From: Nonomuraea glycinis
Lineage (GTDB): Bacteria; Actinomycetota; Actinomycetes; Streptosporangiales; Streptosporangiaceae
Length of the DNA stretch: 64,000 nucleotides
Direction: 5' to 3'
Assembly: GCF_014646515.1 (NCBI RefSeq)
Contig: NZ_BMNK01000003.1
Coordinates: 372,001 to 436,000, forward strand
This document shows positions 18,756 through 27,531 of this stretch, in pieces. The translations under genes were made by a program, and so were the position numbers. The stretch's first letter is position 1. Each line of letters begins with the position of its first letter. The notes below the pieces were generated by a model that worked only from the letters and a program-made list of their open reading frames with translations, was not told where the DNA came from and did no database searches.

Positions 18756-19808
18756 TTGCGGGCACTCACTATCATTCCCGGACACGCAAACTCCGCTGCG
18801 ATTACCGAGCTGGAAGATCTCGACCCCAAACCGGATCATCTCATCATCCAGGGCGTATCGCTCGGGATATGCGCGACCGACCGGGATCTCGCCTCCGGCC
18901 TTTTCGGAATGGCGGCCAATGGCCATGACCACCTCGTCCTCGGACATGAATCAGTAGGACGCGTCATCCACGCACCCGTGGGCTCCTCCTGCGCCCCTGG
19001 CACACTCGTGACCGGCTATGTCCGCTTCCCCGACCCCATCCCCTGCTCCGCCTGCGCGGCAGGGGAGTCCGACATGTGTGTCAACGGCGCCTACACCGAG
19101 CGTGGCATCAAGGGCCGGGATGGATTCGGGTCGGAGATGTGGACGTCCCATCCCGATGACGTACTGGCGATTCCGTCGTCCATGGTGAGCACCGGCGTGC
19201 TCGTGGAACCTGCCAGTGTGGCCGCCAAAGGCTGGGCCCACATCGACGCCATCGGAAAGCGGGCGTGGTTCGCCCCCCGCGTCGTACTCATTTCCGGCGC
19301 GGGGACGGTTGGGTTGATGTGCGGACTTCTCGCCGCCGGGCGCGGGCTGGAAGTCCACCTGTTCGATCGATTGAAGTCGGGGCCACGGCCACTTCTCGCC
19401 CGCGGCCTTGACGCCCATTACCACACCGGGGATATCTCCACGGTGATGCAGAAGATCTCGCCCGACATAGTCATAGACACGACGGGAGCAGGCGATGTGG
19501 TGACCGAGGAGATAAAAGGTCTGAACCGAAACGGAATTCTCTGCATCATCGGCTTTTCTTGGCCTCCGCTCGATCTCTCGGTGGACGCCAACCACCTCTA
19601 CCGCGAGATGGTGATGAGAAACAACGTGACCTTCGGGATCGTCAATGCCAGCAGAGAACATTTCAAAGCGGCGGCCGAGGCGCTCGCCAACGCCGAGCAG
19701 GGTTGGCTGGAAGAGTTGATCACCAGAAGACTGCCACTCTCCCGGGCCGTGGAGGGTTTGCTCATCCGTGACGACGACATAAAGACAATAATAGAAATAG
19801 GCGGATGA
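18756..19808 (+). CDS. Zinc-dependent dehydrogenase of the islet (paralogue of 2415-3455)
   Basis: A 350-residue medium-chain dehydrogenase with catalytic-zinc motifs GICATDRD and LGHESVGR, a Cys-rich loop PCSACAAGESDMC and Rossmann motif ISGAGTVGL. It is similar end to end to the dehydrogenase at 2415-3455 (shared TERGIK, LVEPASV.AK.W.HI.AIG.RAWF and LITRRLPL). The start is TTG 18756, with AGGAGG 5 nt upstream. It lies 25 nt after the cysteine-less ligase on the same strand. Likely role: oxidation or reduction of a hydroxyl/carbonyl on the sugar-derived pathway intermediate (inference). Its codon use is less GC-rich than that of its paralogue. Confidence 0.85.
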   Translation: MRALTIIPGHANSAAITELEDLDPKPDHLIIQGVSLGICATDRDLASGLFGMAANGHDHLVLGHESVGRVIHAPVGSSCAPGTLVTGYVRFPDPIPCSACAAGESDMCVNGAYTERGIKGRDGFGSEMWTSHPDDVLAIPSSMVSTGVLVEPASVAAKGWAHIDAIGKRAWFAPRVVLISGAGTVGLMCGLLAAGRGLEVHLFDRLKSGPRPLLARGLDAHYHTGDISTVMQKISPDIVIDTTGAGDVVTEEIKGLNRNGILCIIGFSWPPLDLSVDANHLYREMVMRNNVTFGIVNASREHFKAAAEALANAEQGWLEELITRRLPLSRAVEGLLIRDDDIKTIIEIGG

Positions 19809-19814
19809 GCTGAT

Positions 19815-20561
19815 ATGGATGTGACAGTCGGTGACATAGTCGGCAATGTTGCCGCCAGCATAGTCGTTGCATTAGCCGCCTTCACCGTAGGACTACTCGC
19901 AGAGCGTTACCGAGGCAGAAGGGCACTGGACCACATGAAGTGGCTTGTCGGGCGTGCCCAGAACGTGCAGATCGTACTGCCGAGTTTCGGCATCGAAAGC
20001 CTGCCCATTCCCCACCTCGGCGTAGAGGCCAGGTTCCCGGCGAACGTCATGTTGATGCCGATGGCGGAAGGCGTCGCCATCGCGAAGCTCACCGACGGCA
20101 TTCGAGCCGTCAGTCGCAGATGTTCTTTCCGTATGCACCCGGCGACAGAATACGACTCCTCGGCCGCCATGACATTTTGCATCGGCGGTCCGAGCGTCAA
20201 CGCCGTGTCACGCAAAATCATCGAGGAGCAGTTCTCCGAGTTCGAGATCCTCTACCCCGAGCATGAGGGCCGATACGGCTCGACACATTTCCGCCCCCGC
20301 CGTGACACCGAAGACACCCTCCGGGAGGACTACGGTTTCGTCTTCGTTCACTGGCGCAGCCCCACCGAGTGCAGCGTCATCCTTTGCGGCGTTTGGGCCA
20401 TGGGAACGGACATGGCGGCAAGGGGTCTGCTGGAACTCGGGAAGCATCACGATGCGCTGGCGCTCCTGCGTGAGCGCAAGAACTGCCTCTTCACCTACTA
20501 CGGCAAGGTCGAAGGGGTCATCGGCGGAGAGATCTCGCTCATTGAAACCCGCATCCTCTGA
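19815..20561 (+). CDS. Orphan protein with N-terminal membrane anchor
   Basis: A 248-residue protein I cannot assign. Residues about 7-30 form one hydrophobic helix followed by ERYRGRR, giving an N-out/C-in anchor with a cytosolic domain of about 210 residues. That domain holds a conserved-looking FCIGGPSVNAVSRKI segment, then a DYGFVFVHW strand and VILCGVWAMGTDMAARGLLEL, a pattern like a Rossmann-type ligand-binding fold. From memory, actinobacterial proteins of unknown function show a similar CGP...TR / GxHxxGTxGAA arrangement, so a nucleotide- or ligand-sensing role is possible (low confidence). The ATG follows the dehydrogenase stop by 6 nt, so it belongs to the operon. Confidence 0.7.
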   Translation: MDVTVGDIVGNVAASIVVALAAFTVGLLAERYRGRRALDHMKWLVGRAQNVQIVLPSFGIESLPIPHLGVEARFPANVMLMPMAEGVAIAKLTDGIRAVSRRCSFRMHPATEYDSSAAMTFCIGGPSVNAVSRKIIEEQFSEFEILYPEHEGRYGSTHFRPRRDTEDTLREDYGFVFVHWRSPTECSVILCGVWAMGTDMAARGLLELGKHHDALALLRERKNCLFTYYGKVEGVIGGEISLIETRIL

Positions 20562-20656
20562 CCGACATATCTGACGATCATGCGAGGTCGGGGACAGCCA
20601 TTGATGAAATGCGCTATCGCCCCATAGAAGATGCTGTGATTCCGCAGGCTCCGGGT

Positions 20657-21391
20657 TCAGATGGTGAAGTCGCGGAGCAGGCCCGAGTAGCGTTTGGGCA
20701 GCGGGTGGGCGTACTCCCCTCGGGTGCTCGTGCGCAGGCCGAGGGCGACCAGCGACTCCACGAGCTTGGTGGCCGCCGCCACGCCGTCGATCACCGGGAC
20801 GCCCAGGTCCCGCGAGACCTCCGTACAGAAGTCCGCCATGCCCGCGCAGCCCAGCACGATCGTGTCGCTGCCGTCGGTCTCCAGCGCGGTGGCGCACAGC
20901 TCGGCCACCACCTTGCGGGCGTCGGAGGCGGGGTCGTCCAGGTCCAGGACCGGGATGTCACAGGCGTGCACGCCCCGGCAGGCGGCGCCGAAGCCGTACT
21001 CACGGGCCAGGTGCCAGGCGCGGCCGACCGTTCTGGACAGGGTGGTGACGACGCTGAAGCCGCTGCCGACCAGGGTGGCCGCGTGCATGGCCGCCTCGGC
21101 GATCCCCACCACCGGACCGGCGGCCAGCTCACGGGCCGCGTGCAGGCCCGGGTCGCCGAAGCAGGCGATGACGTACCCGTCCACGCCGTCGCGCTCCCCG
21201 GCCGCGATCTCCGCGAGCAGCCCCGGCACGGCCAGCGCCTCGTCGTAGTGGCTCTCGATGGAGGCCGGCCCCATGGCGGGGCTGACGGCCGTGATGACGG
21301 TGGCAGGCGCCGCGACCGCCCGGGCGCAGCGGCCGATGGTCTCGGTCATGGCCCGGGCGGTGTTGGGGTTGATCACCTTGATGTGCGCCAT
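20657..21391 (-). CDS. Asp/Glu/hydantoin racemase family protein
   Basis: A 244-residue member of the hydantoin/allantoin racemase group, two-cysteine enzymes that invert a stereocentre without cofactor. The two expected cysteines are visible: YVIACFGDPG (about residue 75) and IVLGCAGMADF (about 178). INPNT at the N-terminus is typical. Its ATG overlaps the stop of the permease gene (TGATG), so the two are coupled: the permease imports a hydantoin/allantoin-type compound and this enzyme racemises it. A maleate or arylmalonate isomerase role is less likely. Confidence 0.85.
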   Translation of the reverse strand: MAHIKVINPNTARAMTETIGRCARAVAAPATVITAVSPAMGPASIESHYDEALAVPGLLAEIAAGERDGVDGYVIACFGDPGLHAARELAAGPVVGIAEAAMHAATLVGSGFSVVTTLSRTVGRAWHLAREYGFGAACRGVHACDIPVLDLDDPASDARKVVAELCATALETDGSDTIVLGCAGMADFCTEVSRDLGVPVIDGVAAATKLVESLVALGLRTSTRGEYAHPLPKRYSGLLRDFTI

Positions 21392-22893
21392 CAACCGTCC
21401 TGCACGCTGATGGAGATCCGCGGCGTACGGCGTTCCAGCGCGATCAGCGCCACGAAGCCGAGCCCGCAGCCGATGAACCAGCTGTAGTCGGAGATCCAGC
21501 CGTAGTCGGCCGTGGTGACGCCGAGGTCGATCAGCATCTTCGGCAGGAGCACCGAGGCCATCGCGGGCACGCCCGCGGCGACGGTCGCCCAGACGGCGTT
21601 GGGGTTGAACCCGCCGCGGAACCAGTAGCGGCCGTCCGGGTTCATGGTGAACATGTCGTCCACGATGACCCGCTGCCGCGCGCAGATGTAGTAGCCGGCG
21701 ATCAGGATGCCGAACAGCGGCCCGATGAGCGCGCCGAGCAGGCCCAGCGTGTAGTGGATGGCGTCCGGGTTGCTGTACCAGTTCCACGGCGTGAGCAGCA
21801 CCGAGCCGACGGCCGCGATCATGCCGCCGGTGCGCCAGCTGATCCGCTGCGGGCTGACGTTGGAGAAGTCGAACGCCGGCGAGATGAAGTTGGCCACGAT
21901 GTTGATGCCGACCGTCGCGATGACGAAGGTGAGCCCGCCGAGCAGGATCGCGAACGGCGTGTCGATGCGCTCCACGGTGTGGATCGGGTCGGTGATGAGC
22001 TCGCCGAAGACGGGCACGGTGGCCGAGGCGGTGATCACGGTCAGCACGGAGAAGAACAGGAAGTTGATCGGCAGCCCGAGGAGGTTGCCCCGCTTGACGG
22101 CCTCGAACGATCCGGCGTACCGGGAGAAGTCCCCGAAGTTCAGCATCGGACCGGAGAAGTACGACACGACCAGCGCGATCGCGCCGAGCATGACCGGGAT
22201 GGACTCGGCGAAGCCGAGGCTCTCCCCCTGGGAGAGGTCGAGGCTGATGTTCTCCCAGCCCGCCTGGCTCACCAGGTAGACGGCCAGCGCCAGCATGACG
22301 ACGTAGACCGCCGGCCCCGCCCAGTCGATGAACCGCCGGATCGACTCCATGCCCCGCCAGAAGACGGCTGCCTGGGCCACCCAGAGAATGGCGTAACAGA
22401 TGTAGCCGAGCGCGGACAGCCCGAGGAAGGTCGGCGTGTTCAGCGCGGCCGTGGCCGGCCAGAACTTGAGGAAAACGATGATCAGGGCCTGCGAGGCGAG
22501 GTACGTCTGCACGCCGTACCAGGCGATGGCGATGACGCCGCGGACGATGGCGGGGATGTTCGCGCCGAGCACGCCGAAGACGGCCCGGTTGATCACCGGG
22601 TACGGCACGCCCGTGACCTGGCTCGGCTTGGCCACCAGGTTGCAGAACACGTTGACGATGACGATGCCGGCGACGAGCGCGAACAGCACCTGCCAGCTCG
22701 CCAGCCCGAGCGCGAACAGGCTGCCCGCGGTGACGTAGCCGCCGACGCTGTGCACGTCGGACATCCAGAAGGCGAAGATGTTGTACGACGACCAGGTCTG
22801 CTTCTTCAGCGGCGCCAGGTCCTCGTTCGCGAGGCGGGGGTCGTAGTCGGGCTCAGGCTCGGTGAGGGGGCGGGGGGCGGGAGGCTCGATCAT
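21391..22893 (-). CDS. NCS1-family permease (hydantoin/allantoin/nucleobase)
   Basis: A 500-residue membrane protein with about 12 hydrophobic helices. The N-terminal region LKKQTWSSYNIFAFWMSDVHSVGGY is characteristic of NCS1 nucleobase-cation symporters, which co-transport Na+ or H+ with hydantoins, allantoin, cytosine or thiamine. The start is placed at ATG 22893 (AGGA 7 nt upstream); an in-frame ATG at 22959 would add 22 non-conserved residues and overlap the operator. Coupling with the racemase favours hydantoin or allantoin as substrate. Confidence 0.88.
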   Translation of the reverse strand: MIEPPAPRPLTEPEPDYDPRLANEDLAPLKKQTWSSYNIFAFWMSDVHSVGGYVTAGSLFALGLASWQVLFALVAGIVIVNVFCNLVAKPSQVTGVPYPVINRAVFGVLGANIPAIVRGVIAIAWYGVQTYLASQALIIVFLKFWPATAALNTPTFLGLSALGYICYAILWVAQAAVFWRGMESIRRFIDWAGPAVYVVMLALAVYLVSQAGWENISLDLSQGESLGFAESIPVMLGAIALVVSYFSGPMLNFGDFSRYAGSFEAVKRGNLLGLPINFLFFSVLTVITASATVPVFGELITDPIHTVERIDTPFAILLGGLTFVIATVGINIVANFISPAFDFSNVSPQRISWRTGGMIAAVGSVLLTPWNWYSNPDAIHYTLGLLGALIGPLFGILIAGYYICARQRVIVDDMFTMNPDGRYWFRGGFNPNAVWATVAAGVPAMASVLLPKMLIDLGVTTADYGWISDYSWFIGCGLGFVALIALERRTPRISISVQDG

Positions 22894-22939
22894 CGCGGCA
22901 TCCTGGGGGGATAGATTGCTGCTGTGGATTGCCCTGCCT

Positions 22940-22957
22940 GTTAAGTAACCACTTAAC
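22940..22957. promoter_or_regulatory. Operator-like inverted repeat between permease and XRE-cupin regulator
   Basis: GTTAAGT/ACTTAAC, 7-bp perfect arms with a 4-nt spacer. Additional GTTAA half-sites follow at 22965-22970 and 23006-23011. Four half-sites in the divergent promoter region suggest binding by the adjacent regulator. Confidence 0.55.
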
Positions 22958-23016
22958 ACTGGCCGTTAACCTATGTCTGTACACGCGGGCCCGAATTGCG
23001 GCCGTGTTAAACCCTT

Positions 23017-23631
23017 GTGACAACCAGTGCGGAGCACATGACAGACCTGGAAGCGGTCAGCAGCGAGTTCCTGGGCAGGCGGCTACGTGAGCTCCGCCTG
23101 CGGTCGGGCAAGTCGCTGCGCGCGGTGGCGCGCGAGCTCGGCATCTCGGCCAGCGCGGTCTCCCAGATCGAGCGGGGCCAGATGCGTCCGTCGGTGAGCA
23201 GGCTGATCGCCTTCGTCTCCGCCATCGACGTCCCCCTGGCCGCCGTGTTCGACCAGCCGGACAGCCCTGACCAGGAGCCCACGCAGACCTTCGCGATCCG
23301 GCGCTCGTGGGAGGTCTCACCCATCCGCCTCGACGGCGGCGTCACCTTCCGCCGACTCTCCCCCGTGCCGGCCCCCGACGTGGAATTCTTCGAGTCGACC
23401 TACCCGCCGGGCGCGGTCTCCACGGCACACGGCCAGTTCCTCAAACACGACGGGTACGAGGTCGGCACGGTGACCTCGGGTGAGCTGACCATCGAGTTCG
23501 AATCCGAGCTGGTCATCCTGGCCCCCGGCGACTCGATCACCTTCCCCTGCACCCGCCCCCACATCATCGGCAACCGCTCCCCCGACACGACAGCGGTGGC
23601 CACCTGGCTGATCGTCCACCGCAGCATCTGA
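23017..23631 (+). CDS. XRE-family regulator with C-terminal cupin domain
   Basis: A 204-residue (or 197 from ATG 23038) transcription factor. The helix-turn-helix LRSGKSLRAVARELGISASAVSQIERGQ is followed by a cupin ligand-binding domain (EVGTVTSGELTIEFESE, LAPGDSITFP). XRE-cupin proteins commonly control adjacent amine/purine/hydantoin catabolic genes. It is divergent from the permease-racemase operon and probably represses it through the GTTAAGT repeats. The start is ambiguous: GTG 23017 has no ribosome site, and ATG 23038 has GGAG at a short spacing. Confidence 0.85.
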   Translation: MTTSAEHMTDLEAVSSEFLGRRLRELRLRSGKSLRAVARELGISASAVSQIERGQMRPSVSRLIAFVSAIDVPLAAVFDQPDSPDQEPTQTFAIRRSWEVSPIRLDGGVTFRRLSPVPAPDVEFFESTYPPGAVSTAHGQFLKHDGYEVGTVTSGELTIEFESELVILAPGDSITFPCTRPHIIGNRSPDTTAVATWLIVHRSI

Positions 23632-23826
23632 AGGCCCAGCCCCCGCCGCCTGCAAAGGCGCGGTTCTCGCCGAAGGACGCGCTGCGCGCGGGGCGGCTCG
23701 GGCTGTGCTTGCGAACGACGACGGGCCAGGGCGATCAGCCGGGCCACGCGCGGGCGCGATGGTTGTGGATCAGCGTGGCCTGCTGGGAGAGCGTCGCGGC
23801 GTACAGGCCCGCAGCTTTCGCTCCTT

Positions 23827-23845
23827 TATATAGGGAGCTTATATA
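23827..23845. promoter_or_regulatory. Repeated TATATA elements upstream of the MarR gene
   Basis: Two TATATAGG copies (from 23827 and 23840) lie 13 bp apart directly upstream of the MarR start. They can serve as a -10 for a near-leaderless transcript and as an A/T-rich autoregulatory site. Confidence 0.4.
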
Positions 23846-23858
23846 GGTTGCTGATAGA

Positions 23859-24350
23859 ATGCGGAGCATGTCCCTGATTCCGTCGCCTACCGGCCTGGAC
23901 GTCGAAGCGCTGGACCTCGCCATGGAGCAGTTCACGGCGGCGTTCATCCGCCTGGCGTCGGTTGAGCAGATGAGCTTTACCACCTTGGGTGTCCTGCACA
24001 CTCTGGCGGGCGCCGGACCGATGCGGCTGTCTGAACTGACGGCGAGCGAGCGAGTCACCCAACCGGCGATGACGCAGCTCGTCACCCGGCTCGAGCAGGA
24101 CGGCCTGGCCGTGCGGTCCCCGGACCCCTCGGACCGCCGGGCGGTGCTGGTGCAGGTCACGCCCGCCGGTGCCAAGGTGGTCGAATCGCGGCGAAAGGAG
24201 CGCATCGGCCGCCTGGCCGACCTGGCCGGCCGGCTCGACGCGCACCACCGGCAGGCACTCGCCGCGTCGCTGCCCGCGCTCCTCGAAATGGCCCGGCTCG
24301 CCGCCCGACCACCCAGTGGGCCGACGGCACCGCTTCGCCCCGCCCAGTAA
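23859..24350 (+). CDS. MarR-family transcriptional regulator
   Basis: A 163-residue (160 from ATG 23868) winged-helix regulator: MRLSELTASERVTQPAMTQLVTRLEQDGLAVRSPDPSDRRAVLVQVTPAG is the canonical recognition helix plus DxRxxxxxLTxxG wing (here split by the line of the fold). It is 11 nt upstream of the epoxide hydrolase gene and likely controls it in response to a hydrophobic or aromatic ligand. Confidence 0.88.
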   Translation: MRSMSLIPSPTGLDVEALDLAMEQFTAAFIRLASVEQMSFTTLGVLHTLAGAGPMRLSELTASERVTQPAMTQLVTRLEQDGLAVRSPDPSDRRAVLVQVTPAGAKVVESRRKERIGRLADLAGRLDAHHRQALAASLPALLEMARLAARPPSGPTAPLRPAQ

Positions 24351-24361
24351 GGAACCACGCC

Positions 24362-25597
24362 ATGACCACCCCGCACGGCTTCCCCCTGGAGCCCACCCCG
24401 ATCCATGTGCCCGACGAGGTCCTCGATGACCTGCGCGCCCGTCTCACACTGACCCGTCCGCCGCTGGACGAGGGAAATGCGGACTGGTCCTACGGCGTCC
24501 CGGACAGCTATCTCCGCGAGCTGGTCGCCTACTGGCGGGACGACTACGACTGGCACAAGGCCGAGGCCGCCATCAACGCCTACGAGCACTACCAGGTGAG
24601 CGTCGCCGGTGTCCCGGTGCACTTCATGCGCAAGCCCGGCCGCGGCCCCCGCCCGATCCCGTTGATCCTCACCCACGGCTGGCCGTGGACGTTCTGGCAC
24701 TGGTCTAAGGTGATCGACCCGCTCGCCGACCCGGCCGCGTTCGGCGGTGACCCCGCCGACGCGTTCGACGTCATCGTGCCGTCCCTGCCCGGATTCGGCT
24801 TCCCCGGCCCGCTCACCGGCTTTCCGGACGTCAACTTCTGGAAGGTCTCCGACCTCTGGCACACCCTGATGACCGAGACCCTGGGATACGAGAAGTACGC
24901 CGCCGGGGGCTGCGACATCGGCGGGATCGTCTCCAGCCAGCTCGGCCACAAGTACGCCGACGAGCTGTACGGCATCCACATCGGCTCTGGGTTGCCGCTC
25001 GACTTCTTCACCGGCCCCCGCGCCTGGGACTTCGCCCGGAATCGGCCCCTCACCGACGACCAGCCCGCCGATGCCCGCGCCCGCATCATCGAGCTGGACC
25101 ACCGCTCGGCGTCCCACCTCACCGTGCACATGCTCGACGGCGCCACCTTGGCCCACGGGCTGAGCGACTCACCCGCCGGACTGCTCGCCTGGCTGCTGGA
25201 GCGCTGGAACGCCTGGAGCGACAACGGTGGCGACGTCGAGTCCGTCTTCACCAAGGACGACCTGCTCACCCACGCCACGATCTACTGGGTGAACAACTCC
25301 ATCGCCACGTCGATGCGTTACTACGCCAACGCCAACCGCTACCCCTGGGCCCCCGCCCACGACCGCGCCCCGGTCGTGCAGGCCCCGGTCGGCCTCACCT
25401 TCGTCACGTACGAGAACCCGCCCGGCATCCACACCGCCAACGAGCGCGTCCGGGCGTTCAAGACCGGCCCGCAGGCCGACTGGTTCAACCACGTCAACGT
25501 CAACGCCCACGACCACGGCGGCCACTTCATCCCCTGGGAGAACCCCGACGCCTGGGTGAGCGACCTGCGCCGCACCTTCCACGGCCGCAGGCCCTGA
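24362..25597 (+). CDS. Epoxide hydrolase (alpha/beta fold, EHN domain)
   Basis: A 411-residue protein with an N-terminal epoxide-hydrolase lid domain (FPLEPTPIHVPDEVLDDLRARL) and an alpha/beta hydrolase core. The oxyanion HGWP motif is at 105-108, the nucleophile is Asp185 in GGCDIGG, and the catalytic His is in the C-terminal HDHGGHFIPWE segment. It should open epoxides to vicinal diols in the cytoplasm, usually in detoxification. Natural substrate unknown. Co-transcription with the MarR gene is likely (11-nt gap). Confidence 0.9.
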   Translation: MTTPHGFPLEPTPIHVPDEVLDDLRARLTLTRPPLDEGNADWSYGVPDSYLRELVAYWRDDYDWHKAEAAINAYEHYQVSVAGVPVHFMRKPGRGPRPIPLILTHGWPWTFWHWSKVIDPLADPAAFGGDPADAFDVIVPSLPGFGFPGPLTGFPDVNFWKVSDLWHTLMTETLGYEKYAAGGCDIGGIVSSQLGHKYADELYGIHIGSGLPLDFFTGPRAWDFARNRPLTDDQPADARARIIELDHRSASHLTVHMLDGATLAHGLSDSPAGLLAWLLERWNAWSDNGGDVESVFTKDDLLTHATIYWVNNSIATSMRYYANANRYPWAPAHDRAPVVQAPVGLTFVTYENPPGIHTANERVRAFKTGPQADWFNHVNVNAHDHGGHFIPWENPDAWVSDLRRTFHGRRP

Positions 25598-25700
25598 CCG
25601 ACCCTGCGAAACAGACCGGGGCCCGCGAACGCAGCATGTTCAGAAGCCGGCGCCGGGGCCGCGTCACCACCCGCGTGCGAGGCATGGCAAGATCGCGGCC

Positions 25701-26543
25701 ATGTCCCTCAGCGTTCCCCGCCTCCGGATCGGCTCGACCGAGATCATCGCTCTCGCCGATGCTGAGGGCCCATTCTTCTCCCCGCGCGCCGAGGCCTTCC
25801 CCGAGGCCACGGCCGCTCAGTGGGCCGAGGCCGACCGCTACGACCCGGGCGCGGTCGACGCCGAGGGCCGCTGGCGGCTCCAGTTCCGCGCGTACGCGAT
25901 CCGCAGCGACAAGGGCCTCACCATCGTGGACGCCGGGATCGGTCCAGCGGACAGCCCGGCCCGCTCGTGGGCGCCCGTGCCCGGTACGCTCCCCGAATCG
26001 CTCGCCGCCGCGGGCATCGACCCGGCTGAGGTCGACACCGTGGTGCTCACGCATCTGCACACCGACCACGTCGGATGGGCGGTCGTGACGGAGGCGGCCG
26101 TCCCATCAGCGGGCGGCGGCGCGACGAGCGACCGCCGCCCCTACTTCCCGAACGCCGAATACCTGCTCCAGCGGGCCGAGTTCGACGCCCTCGACGCGCT
26201 CAACCCGCAGCTTCGCGAGACCCTCACCGACCCCCTCGTGGCGGCCGGTCGGCTCCGGCTCCTCGACGGGGACACGCCGCTGCGCGCCGGGCGCACGGTC
26301 GCCACGCCCGGTCACACGCCCGGGCACCAGAGCGTGCTGGTCGCCGACGGGCGCGAGCTGGCGCTCGTCACCGGCGACCTCCTGGTGCACGCGCTCCAAC
26401 TGCTCCACCCCGAGCTCGCCTACGCGCACGAGATCGACCCCGAGGCGGCCAGGCACTCAAGGAAGCGCCTGCTCGGCCGCGAAACCGCCACCACGCTGCA
26501 CCTGGCGACACCGCACCTGACGGAGCCGTTCATCTCGGCGTGA
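25701..26543 (+). CDS. MBL-fold metallohydrolase
   Basis: A 280-residue metallo-beta-lactamase fold protein with zinc motif HLHTDH (118-123), then TPGHTPGHQSVLV and TGDLLVHAL carrying the later ligands. The family includes lactonases, glyoxalase II-like and alkylsulfatase-like enzymes; sequence alone does not decide among them. It stands alone between convergent neighbours. Confidence 0.86.
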   Translation: MSLSVPRLRIGSTEIIALADAEGPFFSPRAEAFPEATAAQWAEADRYDPGAVDAEGRWRLQFRAYAIRSDKGLTIVDAGIGPADSPARSWAPVPGTLPESLAAAGIDPAEVDTVVLTHLHTDHVGWAVVTEAAVPSAGGGATSDRRPYFPNAEYLLQRAEFDALDALNPQLRETLTDPLVAAGRLRLLDGDTPLRAGRTVATPGHTPGHQSVLVADGRELALVTGDLLVHALQLLHPELAYAHEIDPEAARHSRKRLLGRETATTLHLATPHLTEPFISA

Positions 26544-26576
26544 TCGCGTCCGCGGACTACGACCGCATCGGACTGC

Positions 26577-27308
26577 TCACCATCTGTCGGCCAGGATCTG
26601 GGCGAACAGATCCGGGCGCTGCAGGGGGATGCCATGGCCGCAGTCCGGCACGGAGATCAGCCGGCTGCCCGGAAGAGAGCCGTGGATGGCGCGGGCGGAA
26701 TCACGCATCAGCTTCCGTTCCCGATCCCCCACCATCACCAGCGCCGGGTTCTTGAAGTCGGCCCAGCCGGCGGGGATGGTGAAGCGGACGTTCTCGCCGA
26801 CGGAGGCGAGAAGAGTCGCACGGCTCATACGAGCGCTGTCGCGAAGGTAGTCGGCCAGAAGCTCCTCCGGGATGAACAACTCCTTCGCCTGAAGCCTCGC
26901 GAACCACCGTTGCCGGGCGAGCGGTGCGGTCGCGGCGAGGAGCCCCAGGGTCGCGCGCGGGAACCGAAGAGGCTCGGCCTGCGCGCTCACGATCACGGCA
27001 TCGGTGACCAGATCGGGCCGTGTCGCGGCGAGGAGTATCGCGAGCTGCGCACCCAACGAGAACCCGGCGACCATCGCGCCGTGCGGCGCGCGCTCCTCCA
27101 GCACTCGCGCCACAGCTTGAACGGTCTCCTCATGCGATCGATACGCTTCGCCCGCACTGCGGCCATGGCCAGGAAGGTCAGGAACGATCACATGAGCCGT
27201 CGTTCCGAGCCGCTCCAGCACCGGACGCCACATCCACCCCGCAACGCCACCACCATGCAGCAACACAAGAGCGGGAGCGTGTACGTCTCCGGCCTCCAGG
27301 ACATACAT
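26577..27308 (-). CDS. Alpha/beta-fold hydrolase
   Basis: A 243-residue hydrolase with oxyanion segment LLHGGGVAGW, nucleophile Ser84 in AGFSLGAQ, an acid in VMVGDRERK and the catalytic His in PDCGHGIP. Length and lid sequence resemble small esterase/MhpC-like proteins. No neighbour defines the substrate. The 3' end converges with the MBL gene. Confidence 0.88.
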   Translation of the reverse strand: MYVLEAGDVHAPALVLLHGGGVAGWMWRPVLERLGTTAHVIVPDLPGHGRSAGEAYRSHEETVQAVARVLEERAPHGAMVAGFSLGAQLAILLAATRPDLVTDAVIVSAQAEPLRFPRATLGLLAATAPLARQRWFARLQAKELFIPEELLADYLRDSARMSRATLLASVGENVRFTIPAGWADFKNPALVMVGDRERKLMRDSARAIHGSLPGSRLISVPDCGHGIPLQRPDLFAQILADRW

Positions 27309-27531
27309 GCCCTAGATCCTCTCATCGGCAAGGACCTGGCCATCACTCCGTTCCGTGGGATCTCACGGCCGAACAGCCCAGTCAGCGCGTCGGTCCGACC
27401 GCCGGTGCCCGCTCCCGGACGCCTGCCACCTCCACGCCCGGCGTGCGGTAGTACGGATCGGCGTCGAGGATGCGGGCCGGGCCCTGTTTTGCCCCGGTTG
27501 CGGGTGTGTGGAGCCTTTTGGTTACGCGAGA

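Noticed and set aside
20562-20656. Possible insertion-element end between the islet and racemase genes
   Set aside because: Composition changes here, but no inverted repeat, target duplication or transposase frame was found.
23640-23826. Possible transposase remnant on the minus strand between the XRE-cupin and MarR genes
   Set aside because: Short fragments such as LSQQATLIHNHRARAW look vaguely protein-like, but I could not recognise a transposase family or terminal repeats.
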